Positions 1-5,051 are shown, counted from the first letter of the stretch. The stretch: 7,433 bases of DNA from an uncultured Collinsella sp. (GCA_900762015.1 CAAFEX010000074.1:1-7433), one strand, 5' to 3'. The notes: generated by a model not told the origin, from the letters alone. A program made the numbers and translations.

Positions 1-1
1 A

Positions 2-199
2 TTGAATGGTCGAGAAGTGAAAGATCGAATTGTATATAGGGATTACAAGTCGCTATCTTTTCCTAATTCCTATAGTACTCTAGCGCCAACTTGGGTTAAT
101 ACTCGCGCCACCGGTTCTAACGGTGAATATTTTTCTCAGGTTCAAGCTACTGGGGTTGGATCCGTAGAAACATGGCGTTGCAACTATCAAATTAGATAA
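2..199 (+). CDS. C-terminal part of an unrecognised, AT-richer hypothetical protein
   Basis: An open frame runs from the window edge to a TAA at 197-199, giving 65 or more residues. The only upstream start candidate is a TTG at position 2 with no visible ribosome binding site, so the true start probably lies outside the window. The visible protein is rich in Ser, Thr, Gly, Asn and Tyr, has no membrane segment, and ends in an aromatic and polar stretch (ETWRCNYQIR). That composition would suit an extracellular or surface domain, but this is inference. Codon usage is clearly more AT-rich than in the metallophosphoesterase genes downstream, which suggests a different origin. A strong terminator follows 42 bp after the stop, supporting a real 3' gene end. 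I do not recognise the family. Confidence 0.5.
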   Translation: MNGREVKDRIVYRDYKSLSFPNSYSTLAPTWVNTRATGSNGEYFSQVQATGVGSVETWRCNYQIR

Positions 200-241
200 T
201 TTGATATAAACGTCACATCTAAATAACGTGCACTTTCGCTG

Positions 242-271
242 GAGGGTCGCTGTTTGGCGGCCCTCTTTTTT
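242..271 (+). terminator. Rho-independent terminator
   Basis: A 9-bp stem with one G-T wobble (GAGGGTCGC at 242-250 with GCGGCCCTC at 257-265) closes a 6-nt loop, and six T residues follow at 266-271. It sits downstream of the stop at 199 in the correct orientation to end that transcript. Confidence 0.85.
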
Positions 272-297
272 GCACAGGCGCGGTGGGATGGTAATAT
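269..297 (+). promoter_or_regulatory. Possible promoter for the small hydrophobic peptide gene
   Basis: TAATAT at 292-297 is a good -10 match. TTTGCA at 269-274 is a weak -35 match at 17-bp spacing. Transcription would start near 304, leaving a leader of about 85 nt before the small gene at 390. The -35 hexamer overlaps the T-tract of the preceding terminator, so the two transcription units abut. Only the -10 element is convincing. Confidence 0.35.
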
Positions 298-363
298 CGG
301 GCGGGAGTCAGCCGCTCTGATAGAATCGTCCTTGCTGTCGGCAGCCCTCGTGCCGGGCAGAGC

Positions 364-381
364 CCTCCATTTGATGGGAGG
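364..381 (+). promoter_or_regulatory. Hairpin that occludes a Shine-Dalgarno site
   Basis: CCTCC at 364-368 is exactly complementary to the Shine-Dalgarno core GGAGG at 377-381. The pairing can extend by A369-T375 and T370-A374 with G376 bulged and a TTG loop. The ribosome binding site of the gene at 390 would be hidden when this folds. Self-occluded ribosome binding sites are common in type I toxin mRNAs; applying that here is inference. Confidence 0.5.
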
Positions 382-389
382 TGATGCCC

Positions 390-515
390 ATGACCGATTT
401 CACCGAGCTCGTGAAGCTCCTGACCGCTATGGTCTCGCTCCTCACGGCCCTTGTCGGCCTTTCCAAGGCACTCAAGCAGGGTTCGAAGCCCAAAAAGAAA
501 GGCCACCGTCGCTAA
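390..515 (+). CDS. Small hydrophobic peptide with basic tail, possible type I toxin
   Basis: A 41-residue peptide. Residues 1-5 are polar and acidic, residues 6-27 form a hydrophobic Leu/Val/Ala/Thr helix long enough to span or lie on a membrane, and residues 28-41 are strongly basic (KKK then HRR at the end). GGAGG at 377-381 lies 8 nt before ATG 390, which favours this start over the in-frame ATG at 384, only 2 nt from the Shine-Dalgarno. Size, single hydrophobic helix and cationic tail fit type I toxins or holin-like peptides that depolarise the membrane; a leaderless antimicrobial peptide is an alternative. The gene is alone on its strand between two terminator-like hairpins. The ribosome binding site is in a hairpin and the opposite strand has promoter-like and terminator-like elements. 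I cannot name a family. Confidence 0.6.
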   Translation: MTDFTELVKLLTAMVSLLTALVGLSKALKQGSKPKKKGHRR

Positions 516-578
516 GACGATGACCTAACTCTACTAAGCAACGGCTCTGCCCAGCTCACCACAACTTGGGCTGCCGTC
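492..578 (-). ncRNA. Putative antisense RNA to the small peptide mRNA
   Basis: On the minus strand, TAAAAT (plus 585-590) is a good -10 match, and TGGACG lies 18 bp upstream as a partial -35. Transcription would begin near 578 and run across the 3' end of the 390-515 gene. A small stem (plus 504-520, 6 bp including one wobble) followed by TTTCTTTTT (plus 492-500) could end it, giving about 85 nt. The A-rich codons of the peptide's lysine tail are the antisense of that T-tract. The same DNA can also be read as a 24-codon ORF (586 to 512) with an AGGAGG site 5 nt before its first ATG, so a second tiny peptide is the competing reading. This call is speculative. Confidence 0.25.
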
Positions 579-589
579 GGCATCATTTT
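541..589 (+). terminator. Weak terminator-like hairpin after the small peptide gene
   Basis: ACGGC (541-545) and GCCCA (549-553) pair with TGGGC (567-571) and GCCGT (573-577), separated by a small internal loop. A short T run follows at 586-589. The T-tract is short and offset by 8 nt, so termination efficiency is doubtful. Confidence 0.35.
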
Positions 590-690
590 ACCCTCCTGAC
601 GAGGAATTCGTCCATATTTCAAAAATCAAATCCTGTTCGCGCGTGGGCGTAAACTTTTAGTTGGGCAAATCCGGCAGATTGGAGCTTGAA

Positions 691-771
691 ACATGAGGGA
701 TATGCACCTCATGTCGCTCATAAAACGTCTCCTGACCTCGAAGGAGAACGTTTTTTAGCGACAGAAGGAGA
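691..771 (+). promoter_or_regulatory. Structured leader with two competing hairpins before the metallophosphoesterase operon
   Basis: Hairpin A pairs ACATGAGG (691-698) with CCTCATGT (707-714), 8 bp perfect. Hairpin B is long: TGTCGCT (712-718) with AGCGACA (757-763), then AAAACGT and CTCC (722-732) with GGAG and ACGTTTT (743-754), one A bulged. B carries six T residues at 751-756 inside its 3' arm. A and B share bases 712-714 and so cannot both be complete. B ends exactly one base before GAAGGAGA (764-771), the Shine-Dalgarno of the first gene. A second copy of GAAGGAGA lies in the loop and 3' arm of B (740-747). The structures suggest attenuation or translational control. I recognise no known riboswitch. 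Confidence 0.45.
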
Positions 772-778
772 CATAAAT

Positions 779-1417
779 ATGATCTGGTTTACCAGCGACA
801 CCCACTTCGGGCATGAGAACGTGCTGAAGTTCACCGACCGCCCGTGGGAGACGATTTGGCAGATGAACGACGCCATCGTCGACAACATCAACGGCAAGGT
901 TGCCGTGGACGACGAGCTCTACATCCTGGGGGATTTCTCATTCAAGATGACCGCCCAGGACGCCTACGGGCTGCGCAAGCGGATCGCCTGCAGGCGCATC
1001 CACCTCGTCCCGGGAAACCACGACAAGGACTGGACCCAGCCGGCGGTCGCTGGCGCCTTCACCGTGGAACCGCCGATCTGCGTGCTCAAGATCGACGGGC
1101 AGAAGATCGTCCTGTGCCATTACCCCATGGCCGACTGGCAGGGCATGAGCCATGGATCGTGGCACCTTCACGGACACATCCACAGCAGCGGTGGCGCGTA
1201 CAACGAGTTCAATCGCAAGCAGGGCCTTCTGCGCTACGACGTCGGTTGCGATGCCAACGGGCACTCCCCGGTGAGCCTCGACGAGCTGAGGGGATGGTTC
1301 GCCGGAGTCGACGAGCCGTGCGGCCGGGTGAAATGGCCCTGGTGGGTCAACGAGACCGGTGACAGGCAGGTCGAGCGCGAGCTGGCGGCTTACAAGCGGA
1401 AAGAGGCGATCCGATGA
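779..1417 (+). CDS. Metallophosphoesterase 1 (COG4186-like subfamily)
   Basis: A 212-residue calcineurin-like phosphoesterase. The dinuclear metal motifs appear in order: SDTHFGH (Asp7, His9), LGDF (Asp52), PGNHD (Asn80, His81, Asp82), CHYPM (His114) and HGHIH (His133, His135). The family hydrolyses phosphomonoesters or phosphodiesters with two divalent metals; the substrate here is unknown. The compact size and the SDTHFGH and HYPM forms match the small COG4186-type predicted phosphohydrolases often carried by phages and mobile elements. No signal peptide is present, so it should be cytoplasmic. ATG 779 is chosen because GAAGGAGA lies 8 nt upstream; an in-frame extension to 686 lacks a ribosome binding site and would run through the leader hairpin. 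The stop overlaps the next start as ATGA, indicating translational coupling. Confidence 0.93.
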   Translation: MIWFTSDTHFGHENVLKFTDRPWETIWQMNDAIVDNINGKVAVDDELYILGDFSFKMTAQDAYGLRKRIACRRIHLVPGNHDKDWTQPAVAGAFTVEPPICVLKIDGQKIVLCHYPMADWQGMSHGSWHLHGHIHSSGGAYNEFNRKQGLLRYDVGCDANGHSPVSLDELRGWFAGVDEPCGRVKWPWWVNETGDRQVERELAAYKRKEAIR

Positions 1418-2139
1418 CGGTCTATGTGACAGGCGACATCCACGGCGGGCTCGACATGCAAAAGCTCCGCGACTGGGAGCTTGGGGATGGCCTGACGGGC
1501 GACGACTACCTCATCGTCACCGGCGACTTTGGCTTTCCGTGGGATTTCTCCGCCGAGGAATGCTCCGACATCGCCTGGCTGGAGTCGCGGCCCTACACGG
1601 TACTGTTCGTCGACGGCAACCACGAGCGCTTCGATCACTGGGCGGAGCGCCCCGCGGAGTTATGGCATGGCGGGCTGACGCAGCGCCTGTCGGACACCTC
1701 GTCCATTCGGCGCCTGACGCGCGGCGAGGTCTTCGAGCTCGACGGCTCGACAATCTTCACCATGGGCGGTGCCACGAGCGTGGACAGGGAATACCGCGTT
1801 CCGTATTCCAGCTGGTGGCCTCAGGAGCTCCCGGACGAGCGCGAATTCGATGCCGCGCGGGCAAAGCTCGACGAGGTCGGCTGGAAGGTCGACTGCGTCA
1901 TCACCCATACCTGTGCCACGCGCATGCTCTCGCCGACGCTCTATCCAGACCCGGGCTGGGAACGCCCTGATGTGGACCGGCTGACCGGATTCCTCGACGA
2001 GCTCGAGGACCGCCTGGACTACAAGCGCTGGTATTACGGCCATTTTCACCGAGACGGCAACCCGGACGAACGTCATACCGTGCTGTACGACCGGATCGTG
2101 AGGCTCGGGGACAAACTCCTGCCGTGGGGTGCGTACTGA
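1414..2139 (+). CDS. Metallophosphoesterase 2
   Basis: A 241-residue calcineurin-like phosphoesterase with all motifs: TGDIHG (Asp8, His10), TGDFGF (Asp38), DGNHE (Asn69, His70), THT (His165) and YGHFH (His210, His212). It also has MGGA near 117-120 and a WWPQE-type element near 134-138, shared with the next protein and typical of a subfamily widespread in Firmicutes and actinobacterial mobile DNA. No substrate is known to me. GAGG at 1403-1406 precedes ATG 1414 by 7 nt, and the start overlaps the previous stop by 4 bp. In an ungapped block around motifs II and III I count 31 of 58 residues identical to metallophosphoesterase 3, so the two are paralogues, probably from an old tandem duplication. 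It is cytoplasmic, with no membrane segment. Confidence 0.93.
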   Translation: MTVYVTGDIHGGLDMQKLRDWELGDGLTGDDYLIVTGDFGFPWDFSAEECSDIAWLESRPYTVLFVDGNHERFDHWAERPAELWHGGLTQRLSDTSSIRRLTRGEVFELDGSTIFTMGGATSVDREYRVPYSSWWPQELPDEREFDAARAKLDEVGWKVDCVITHTCATRMLSPTLYPDPGWERPDVDRLTGFLDELEDRLDYKRWYYGHFHRDGNPDERHTVLYDRIVRLGDKLLPWGAY

Positions 2140-2876
2140 TGGCTATCTATGTGACAGGAGACGTGCACGGCAGGGCCGAGTACGGGGCCAGCAGGTTCGC
2201 CTTCAGGTCTTGGTCGCTGGGCCGGACTCTGACGAGCGACGACGTGGTGATCGTGGCCGGCGACTTCGGCTTTGTCTGGGACGGCTCGAATGCTGAGAGG
2301 TATTGGCTCGATTGGTTTGAGTCGAAGCCATGGACCACGTGTTTCGTAGACGGCAACCACGAGAACCACCGGATGCTGGCAGAACTGCCGGTGCGGGAGT
2401 GGAATGGGGGCCTCGTCCATGAGGCCCGCCCACATGTGCTGCACCTGATACGCGGCGAGGTGTACGGCATCGACGGGCTCACTGTTCTTACCATGGGCGG
2501 CGCCGCGAGCAACGACAGGCAGTATCGCAAGGAGGGGAGGAGCTGGTGGCCCGAGGAGATGCCGAGCGAGGGGGAGATGGACCACTGCCGTGCCTCGCTC
2601 GACCGCGTGGGCTGGAAGGTCGACTACGTTGTGACTCACGAGGCCCCTGCTGCCCTGGCGGAGAAGCTGTGCCGCGAGCGCGGACGCGAGTATCGGGGCG
2701 ACCGGCTGCAGCGATTCCTTGCCGAGCTCGACGGCCGGCTCGGCTACCGAGCCTGGTTCTTCGGCCACTACCACGACGACGAGTGGCGTGACGACAGGCA
2801 TCGCCTTATCTACCGAGATATCGTGCCGATCGAAGATGCTGCGCCCGGTTCTAGGAACCTTCTGGAAGCGCTCTAG
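2139..2876 (+). CDS. Metallophosphoesterase 3
   Basis: A 245-residue phosphoesterase with intact motifs: TGDVHG (Asp8, His10), AGDFGF (Asp42), DGNHE (Asn73, His74), THE (His167) and FGHYH (His210, His212). MGGAASNDRQYR and RSWWPEEMPS are hallmarks of the same subfamily as metallophosphoesterase 2. ATG 2139 overlaps the preceding TGA by one base (TGATG), with a weak GGGG-rich site about 10 nt upstream, so translation probably depends on coupling; an earlier in-frame GTG at 2124 is less likely. The last residues (PGSRNLLEAL) are encoded by the left arm and loop of the 15-bp inverted repeat that ends the operon, and the stop codon lies at the base of the repeat's right arm. Substrate unknown. 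Confidence 0.93.
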   Translation: MAIYVTGDVHGRAEYGASRFAFRSWSLGRTLTSDDVVIVAGDFGFVWDGSNAERYWLDWFESKPWTTCFVDGNHENHRMLAELPVREWNGGLVHEARPHVLHLIRGEVYGIDGLTVLTMGGAASNDRQYRKEGRSWWPEEMPSEGEMDHCRASLDRVGWKVDYVVTHEAPAALAEKLCRERGREYRGDRLQRFLAELDGRLGYRAWFFGHYHDDEWRDDRHRLIYRDIVPIEDAAPGSRNLLEAL

Positions 2877-2889
2877 AAGGTTCCTAGAA
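2849..2889. terminator. Perfect 15-bp inverted repeat between convergent genes
   Basis: TTCTAGGAACCTTCT (2849-2863) and its exact reverse complement (2875-2889) flank an 11-nt loop that can add three more pairs, one a wobble. It covers the stop codon of metallophosphoesterase 3 and lies 30 bp from the stop of the convergent coiled-coil gene. There is no T-tract on either strand. A bidirectional terminator or mRNA-stabilising hairpin is the simplest reading; a protein-binding site is possible. Confidence 0.6.
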
Positions 2890-2918
2890 ATCAGCAGCCT
2901 GACAGGAGAAGCGCGGGG

Positions 2919-3479
2919 CTACTCGCCCCTCATCTTGGTCATAACCTCGACCTTGGCCTCGGCCACGGCTGCACGCTGCTCGGAGGCGGCGAGGCGGTCC
3001 TTGAGGGCGGCGACCTCGGCCGTCAGGTCGCGCTGGGCCAGGAGCGTGTCGGCTTGGGCTTTCAGTGCGGCGTCACGCTCGCCGCGCAGCTGCTCGATCT
3101 CATCGACCATGGCCTCCGCCTCGGCATGGAGCTGGACGACCTGCCTGCCGAGCCCCTTAGCACGGGAGAGGTACCTGACGCTCGCGGCGTGGAGCTCGTT
3201 GTTCTCGAGTTCGAGTCTCGCGGTATCGAGCTCGAACTTCTCCTCGATAAAGGCGACCCGCTCATTGCAGTCGGCCTCAATCTTTTCATTCCGATCCGTC
3301 GCCTCGACGAGCTTGCGGTTGAATTCGTCAAGCTGGGCCCTGAGCAGCGCGTTCTCGGTCCTGAGGTCGGCCGTCTCGAGCAGTAGCTTCTCCCGCCACG
3401 TCGCCTCGGTCCGATCGGCGGCCTCCTCGTGGACGGACTTCACGCCGTAGATTTCCCTGATTTTTCTCTCGTCTGCCAT
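2919..3479 (-). CDS. Long coiled-coil protein of unknown function
   Basis: A 186-residue, highly charged protein. After a short N-terminal segment (residues 1-20, MADERKIREIYGVKS at the start) it is an almost unbroken helix from about residue 20 to 183, rich in Glu, Ala, Leu, Arg and Lys with heptad-like hydrophobic spacing, so a coiled coil is expected. There is one break around residues 105-112 (SRAKGLGR). No signal peptide, membrane segment or catalytic motif is visible. Start 3479 is preferred over an in-frame ATG at 3563 because GGAG lies 7 nt before it, and the extension would translate a nested inverted repeat. KfrA-like plasmid proteins and phage or mobilisation scaffolds have similar layouts, but I see no clear DNA-binding domain. 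Convergent with the phosphoesterase operon. Confidence 0.8.
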   Translation of the reverse strand: MADERKIREIYGVKSVHEEAADRTEATWREKLLLETADLRTENALLRAQLDEFNRKLVEATDRNEKIEADCNERVAFIEEKFELDTARLELENNELHAASVRYLSRAKGLGRQVVQLHAEAEAMVDEIEQLRGERDAALKAQADTLLAQRDLTAEVAALKDRLAASEQRAAVAEAKVEVMTKMRGE

Positions 3480-3490
3480 TGCGGCACTCC

Positions 3491-3554
3491 AATCAACAAC
3501 GGCATGGCTCCGCCATGCCAAACGGCTAGGAACAATGCACGGCCGCTGTTGATT
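3491..3554. repeat. Nested inverted repeat in the leader of the coiled-coil gene
   Basis: The outer arms AATCAACAACGGC (3491-3503) and GCCGCTGTTGATT (3542-3554) are complementary at 12 of 13 positions. Inside, GGCATGGC (3501-3508) and GCCATGCC (3512-3519) form a perfect 8-bp stem with a 3-nt loop; outer and inner arms overlap at 3501-3503. The element lies directly upstream of the Shine-Dalgarno of the coiled-coil gene, so it could be an operator, an mRNA leader structure, or a replication or transfer site. Confidence 0.55.
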
Positions 3555-3643
3555 TGTAGTCATCCTGCGATCGGTGAGTTCTAAAAAGGCGTCTCAGGTC
3601 ATGCGTTCACGCAGGGTTTCAGTTGGAGAAATACCGCACTCTT

Positions 3644-3649
3644 ATTATA
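3644..3649 (-). promoter_or_regulatory. Possible -10 element for the coiled-coil gene
   Basis: The minus strand reads TATAAT, a perfect -10 hexamer, in GC-rich surroundings between the recombinase stop and the coiled-coil gene. No good -35 lies 16-18 bp upstream. It would give a leader of about 155 nt containing the nested inverted repeat. Confidence 0.35.
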
Positions 3650-3702
3650 GTAGCGCCGCCGCACTCGAGCTTATTAGACAGATCGCGAAACGATGGGCGG
3701 GT

Positions 3703-4287
3703 TCATTTCCTGACGCCCACCAATCTGCGTTCACGGAGGATGCGATACAGGGTCGATTTGGAGATGCCTGTGGCGGCGCAGATGTCGGGGATGGGCGTCT
3801 CCCGCGCAAGGTAGAGCTTCACGGCGGCATCCGCCTTGACGTCCGCGATGCGCGGGCGGCCACCGACGTTGCCACCATGGTTCCGTTTTACAGCGATGCC
3901 CTCGGCCTGGCGCTGCTTAATCAGATCGCGCTCAAGCTCGGCTGTGCAGGCGTGGGTACCCAGCACGAAACGGCCGAAGGCGGTATCGAGGTCGACCGGC
4001 TGTTTCAAGGAGGTTAGCTTCACGCCGAGATTTCGGAACATAAGGTCGTAGTTCAGCAATTGCCTGGTCGATCTGGTCAGGCGCTCCCAGGACTCGACCA
4101 CCACTTCATCGCCGCGCTTCATCTTTTTGAACAACTTTTTCTGTTGCGTGCGGTCGCCCTCGCGTGCGCCAGTCTCCTTGTCTTTGAAGATGCGCTCATA
4201 GGCCACGCCAGCGTTGACCAACGCCTCGATTTGCCTGTCTAGCTTCTGATCCTTCGTGCTCACGCGAGCGTATCCGTATCTGGTCAT
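3703..4287 (-). CDS. Serine recombinase, resolvase/invertase type
   Basis: A 194-residue small serine recombinase that would cut and rejoin DNA through a phosphoserine link. The N-terminal YARVSTKDQ (Arg8, Ser10) holds the nucleophile. ERLTRS (Arg69, Arg72) matches the active-site arginine motif, although the usual KLDRLGRS form is changed to SWERLTRS. TAELERDLI (115-123) leads into the long dimer helix, followed by GGRPR (142-146) and a C-terminal helix-turn-helix (about 166-187, ISKSTLYRIL). Length matches Tn3-type resolvases and invertases. AGGAGG lies 6 nt before ATG 4287, so the in-frame extension to 4539 is rejected. No transposase accompanies it, so it may resolve plasmid or element multimers or invert DNA. 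Repeats lie upstream at 4338-4486. Confidence 0.92.
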   Translation of the reverse strand: MTRYGYARVSTKDQKLDRQIEALVNAGVAYERIFKDKETGAREGDRTQQKKLFKKMKRGDEVVVESWERLTRSTRQLLNYDLMFRNLGVKLTSLKQPVDLDTAFGRFVLGTHACTAELERDLIKQRQAEGIAVKRNHGGNVGGRPRIADVKADAAVKLYLARETPIPDICAATGISKSTLYRILRERRLVGVRK

Positions 4288-4337
4288 TTTCAGCCTCCTG
4301 CCTTGTCTTTTGATTTTCTCATGGGAATGCAAGGGGA

Positions 4338-4363
4338 GGTTTTGGCACTGGGTTTTGGCACTC
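4338..4363. repeat. Two tandem 13-bp repeats upstream of the recombinase
   Basis: GGTTTTGGCACTG (4338-4350) is followed immediately by GGTTTTGGCACTC (4351-4363), differing only in the last base. Looser relatives follow: GGTTTTCGGG at 4387 and TTGGGACG at 4415 and 4441, the last two 26 bp apart (twice 13). The array lies between the recombinase start and the 4449-4486 palindrome, where resolvases usually have their res site. Confidence 0.6.
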
Positions 4364-4448
4364 GCCGTCCACGGCATCGAGGGTTCGGTTTTCGGGTGCC
4401 GCGCGGCATACGTTTTGGGACGAACGGCTAATGGAATATGTTGGGACG

Positions 4449-4486
4449 GATAGTATTCTACTACCAAATAGTAGTAGAATACTATC
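4449..4486. promoter_or_regulatory. Palindrome with perfect 16-bp arms between divergent genes
   Basis: GATAGTATTCTACTAC (4449-4464) and its exact reverse complement (4471-4486) are separated by CAAATA. The element is AT-rich in a GC-rich setting and puts TAGAAT, a -10-like hexamer, on both strands (4475-4480 on plus, 4455-4460 on minus). It lies 17 bp upstream of the toxin-like gene and 161 bp upstream of the recombinase. Autoregulation by the ribbon-helix-helix antitoxin is the best guess. A core recombination site for the serine recombinase is the alternative. Confidence 0.6.
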
Positions 4487-4503
4487 GTAAAGATTGGAGG
4501 CTC

Positions 4504-4770
4504 ATGGTCCGGATACACCAGAGAGTTCACGAGCGGCACCCCGAGCTAGATGACGGTGATGTCGAGGCGGCGTGGGAGAGCTACTGCTTCGCAGCCGTCC
4601 GCATACCCGGGGAGCGCGAGATGCGGACGGGCTACGACCCGCAAGGCCGGTACATCGAGATGGTCGGTGTCCTCCTGGCCGACGGCGTGTGGCTCGTCTA
4701 CCACGCCATGACGCCGCCGAGCAAGAAGACGCTGAGGGAGATCGAGAACGCGAGAAGGAGAGGTTACTGA
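4504..4770 (+). CDS. BrnT-like toxin candidate
   Basis: An 88-residue basic protein. It has an N-terminal segment with closely spaced histidines and arginines (RIHQRVHERHPEL, residues 3-15), a helical middle, a strand region (RYIEMVGVLL, 49-58), and a conserved-looking tail (VYHAMTPPSKKTLREI, 65-80). The size, the fold order implied, and the adjacent ribbon-helix-helix gene match BrnT/RelE-fold ribonuclease toxins; I recall near relatives ending in the MTPPSKKTLRE signature in actinobacteria. The toxin-first order is the brnTA order. GGAGG lies only 3 nt before ATG 4504, a short spacing, while the downstream gene has a better site, so less toxin than antitoxin is plausible. The stop overlaps the next start by one base. 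Activity is inferred. Confidence 0.75.
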   Translation: MVRIHQRVHERHPELDDGDVEAAWESYCFAAVRIPGEREMRTGYDPQGRYIEMVGVLLADGVWLVYHAMTPPSKKTLREIENARRRGY

Positions 4771-5051
4771 TGGAATATAGGCTTGCAAACGGATCCGTTA
4801 TCACGGATGAGGACATCGAGCGCGAGTGCGCGGAATACGAATCCGGCTCCTGGGAGGGGAGCCTGGTGAACCTCCGAGTCGGCCGCCCCAGGCTTTCCGA
4901 GGTGGAGGCCAACGCAAACCTGTCTTTCAAGTGCCCGAAGACGGGCGCCGACCTCATCGAGAGGGCGGCCGCCGCGTGCGGGATGCGAAAGTCGGAGTTT
5001 CTGCGCTCGGCCGCGATCGAGAAGGCCGAGAGGATACTCAGGTCGGCATAG
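4770..5051 (+). CDS. Ribbon-helix-helix antitoxin candidate
   Basis: A 93-residue protein. The N-terminal half (MEYRLANGSVITDEDIEREC, 1-20, then a GSWEG element and VGRPRLSE at 37-44) resembles the linker-containing N-termini of actinobacterial CopG-type antitoxins. The C-terminal half (about 49-92) shows a strand (NLSFKCP) followed by two helices (GADLIERAAAACG, then RKSEFLRSAAIEKAERIL), the ribbon-helix-helix pattern. Such proteins bind palindromic operators as dimers and neutralise the partner toxin. AAGGAGAGG ends 6 nt before ATG 4770, a better ribosome site than the toxin has, and TGATG overlap couples the two genes. The likely operator is the palindrome at 4449-4486. Confidence 0.82.
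   Translation: MEYRLANGSVITDEDIERECAEYESGSWEGSLVNLRVGRPRLSEVEANANLSFKCPKTGADLIERAAAACGMRKSEFLRSAAIEKAERILRSA

Noticed and set aside
254..523. 89-residue plus-strand frame across the small peptide gene
   Set aside because: It starts inside the terminator hairpin without a ribosome site and reads the leader and small gene out of frame.
2073..2801. 242-residue minus-strand frame opposite metallophosphoesterase 3
   Set aside because: It is a GC-rich antisense shadow of a gene with a complete set of catalytic motifs.
2719..3450. Long plus-strand Ser/Ala-rich open frame
   Set aside because: It is the antisense of the coiled-coil gene. Its serine-rich low-complexity product is the usual shadow of Glu/Ala/Arg/Leu codons, and it lacks a ribosome site.
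4338..4448. CRISPR-like repeated units
   Set aside because: There are only two exact 13-bp copies, directly adjacent with no spacers, and no cas genes.
4288..4539. N-terminal extension of the recombinase through the palindrome
   Set aside because: The frame is open, but AGGAGG before ATG 4287 and the family N-terminus at YARVS fix the start; upstream residues are palindrome and repeat translation.
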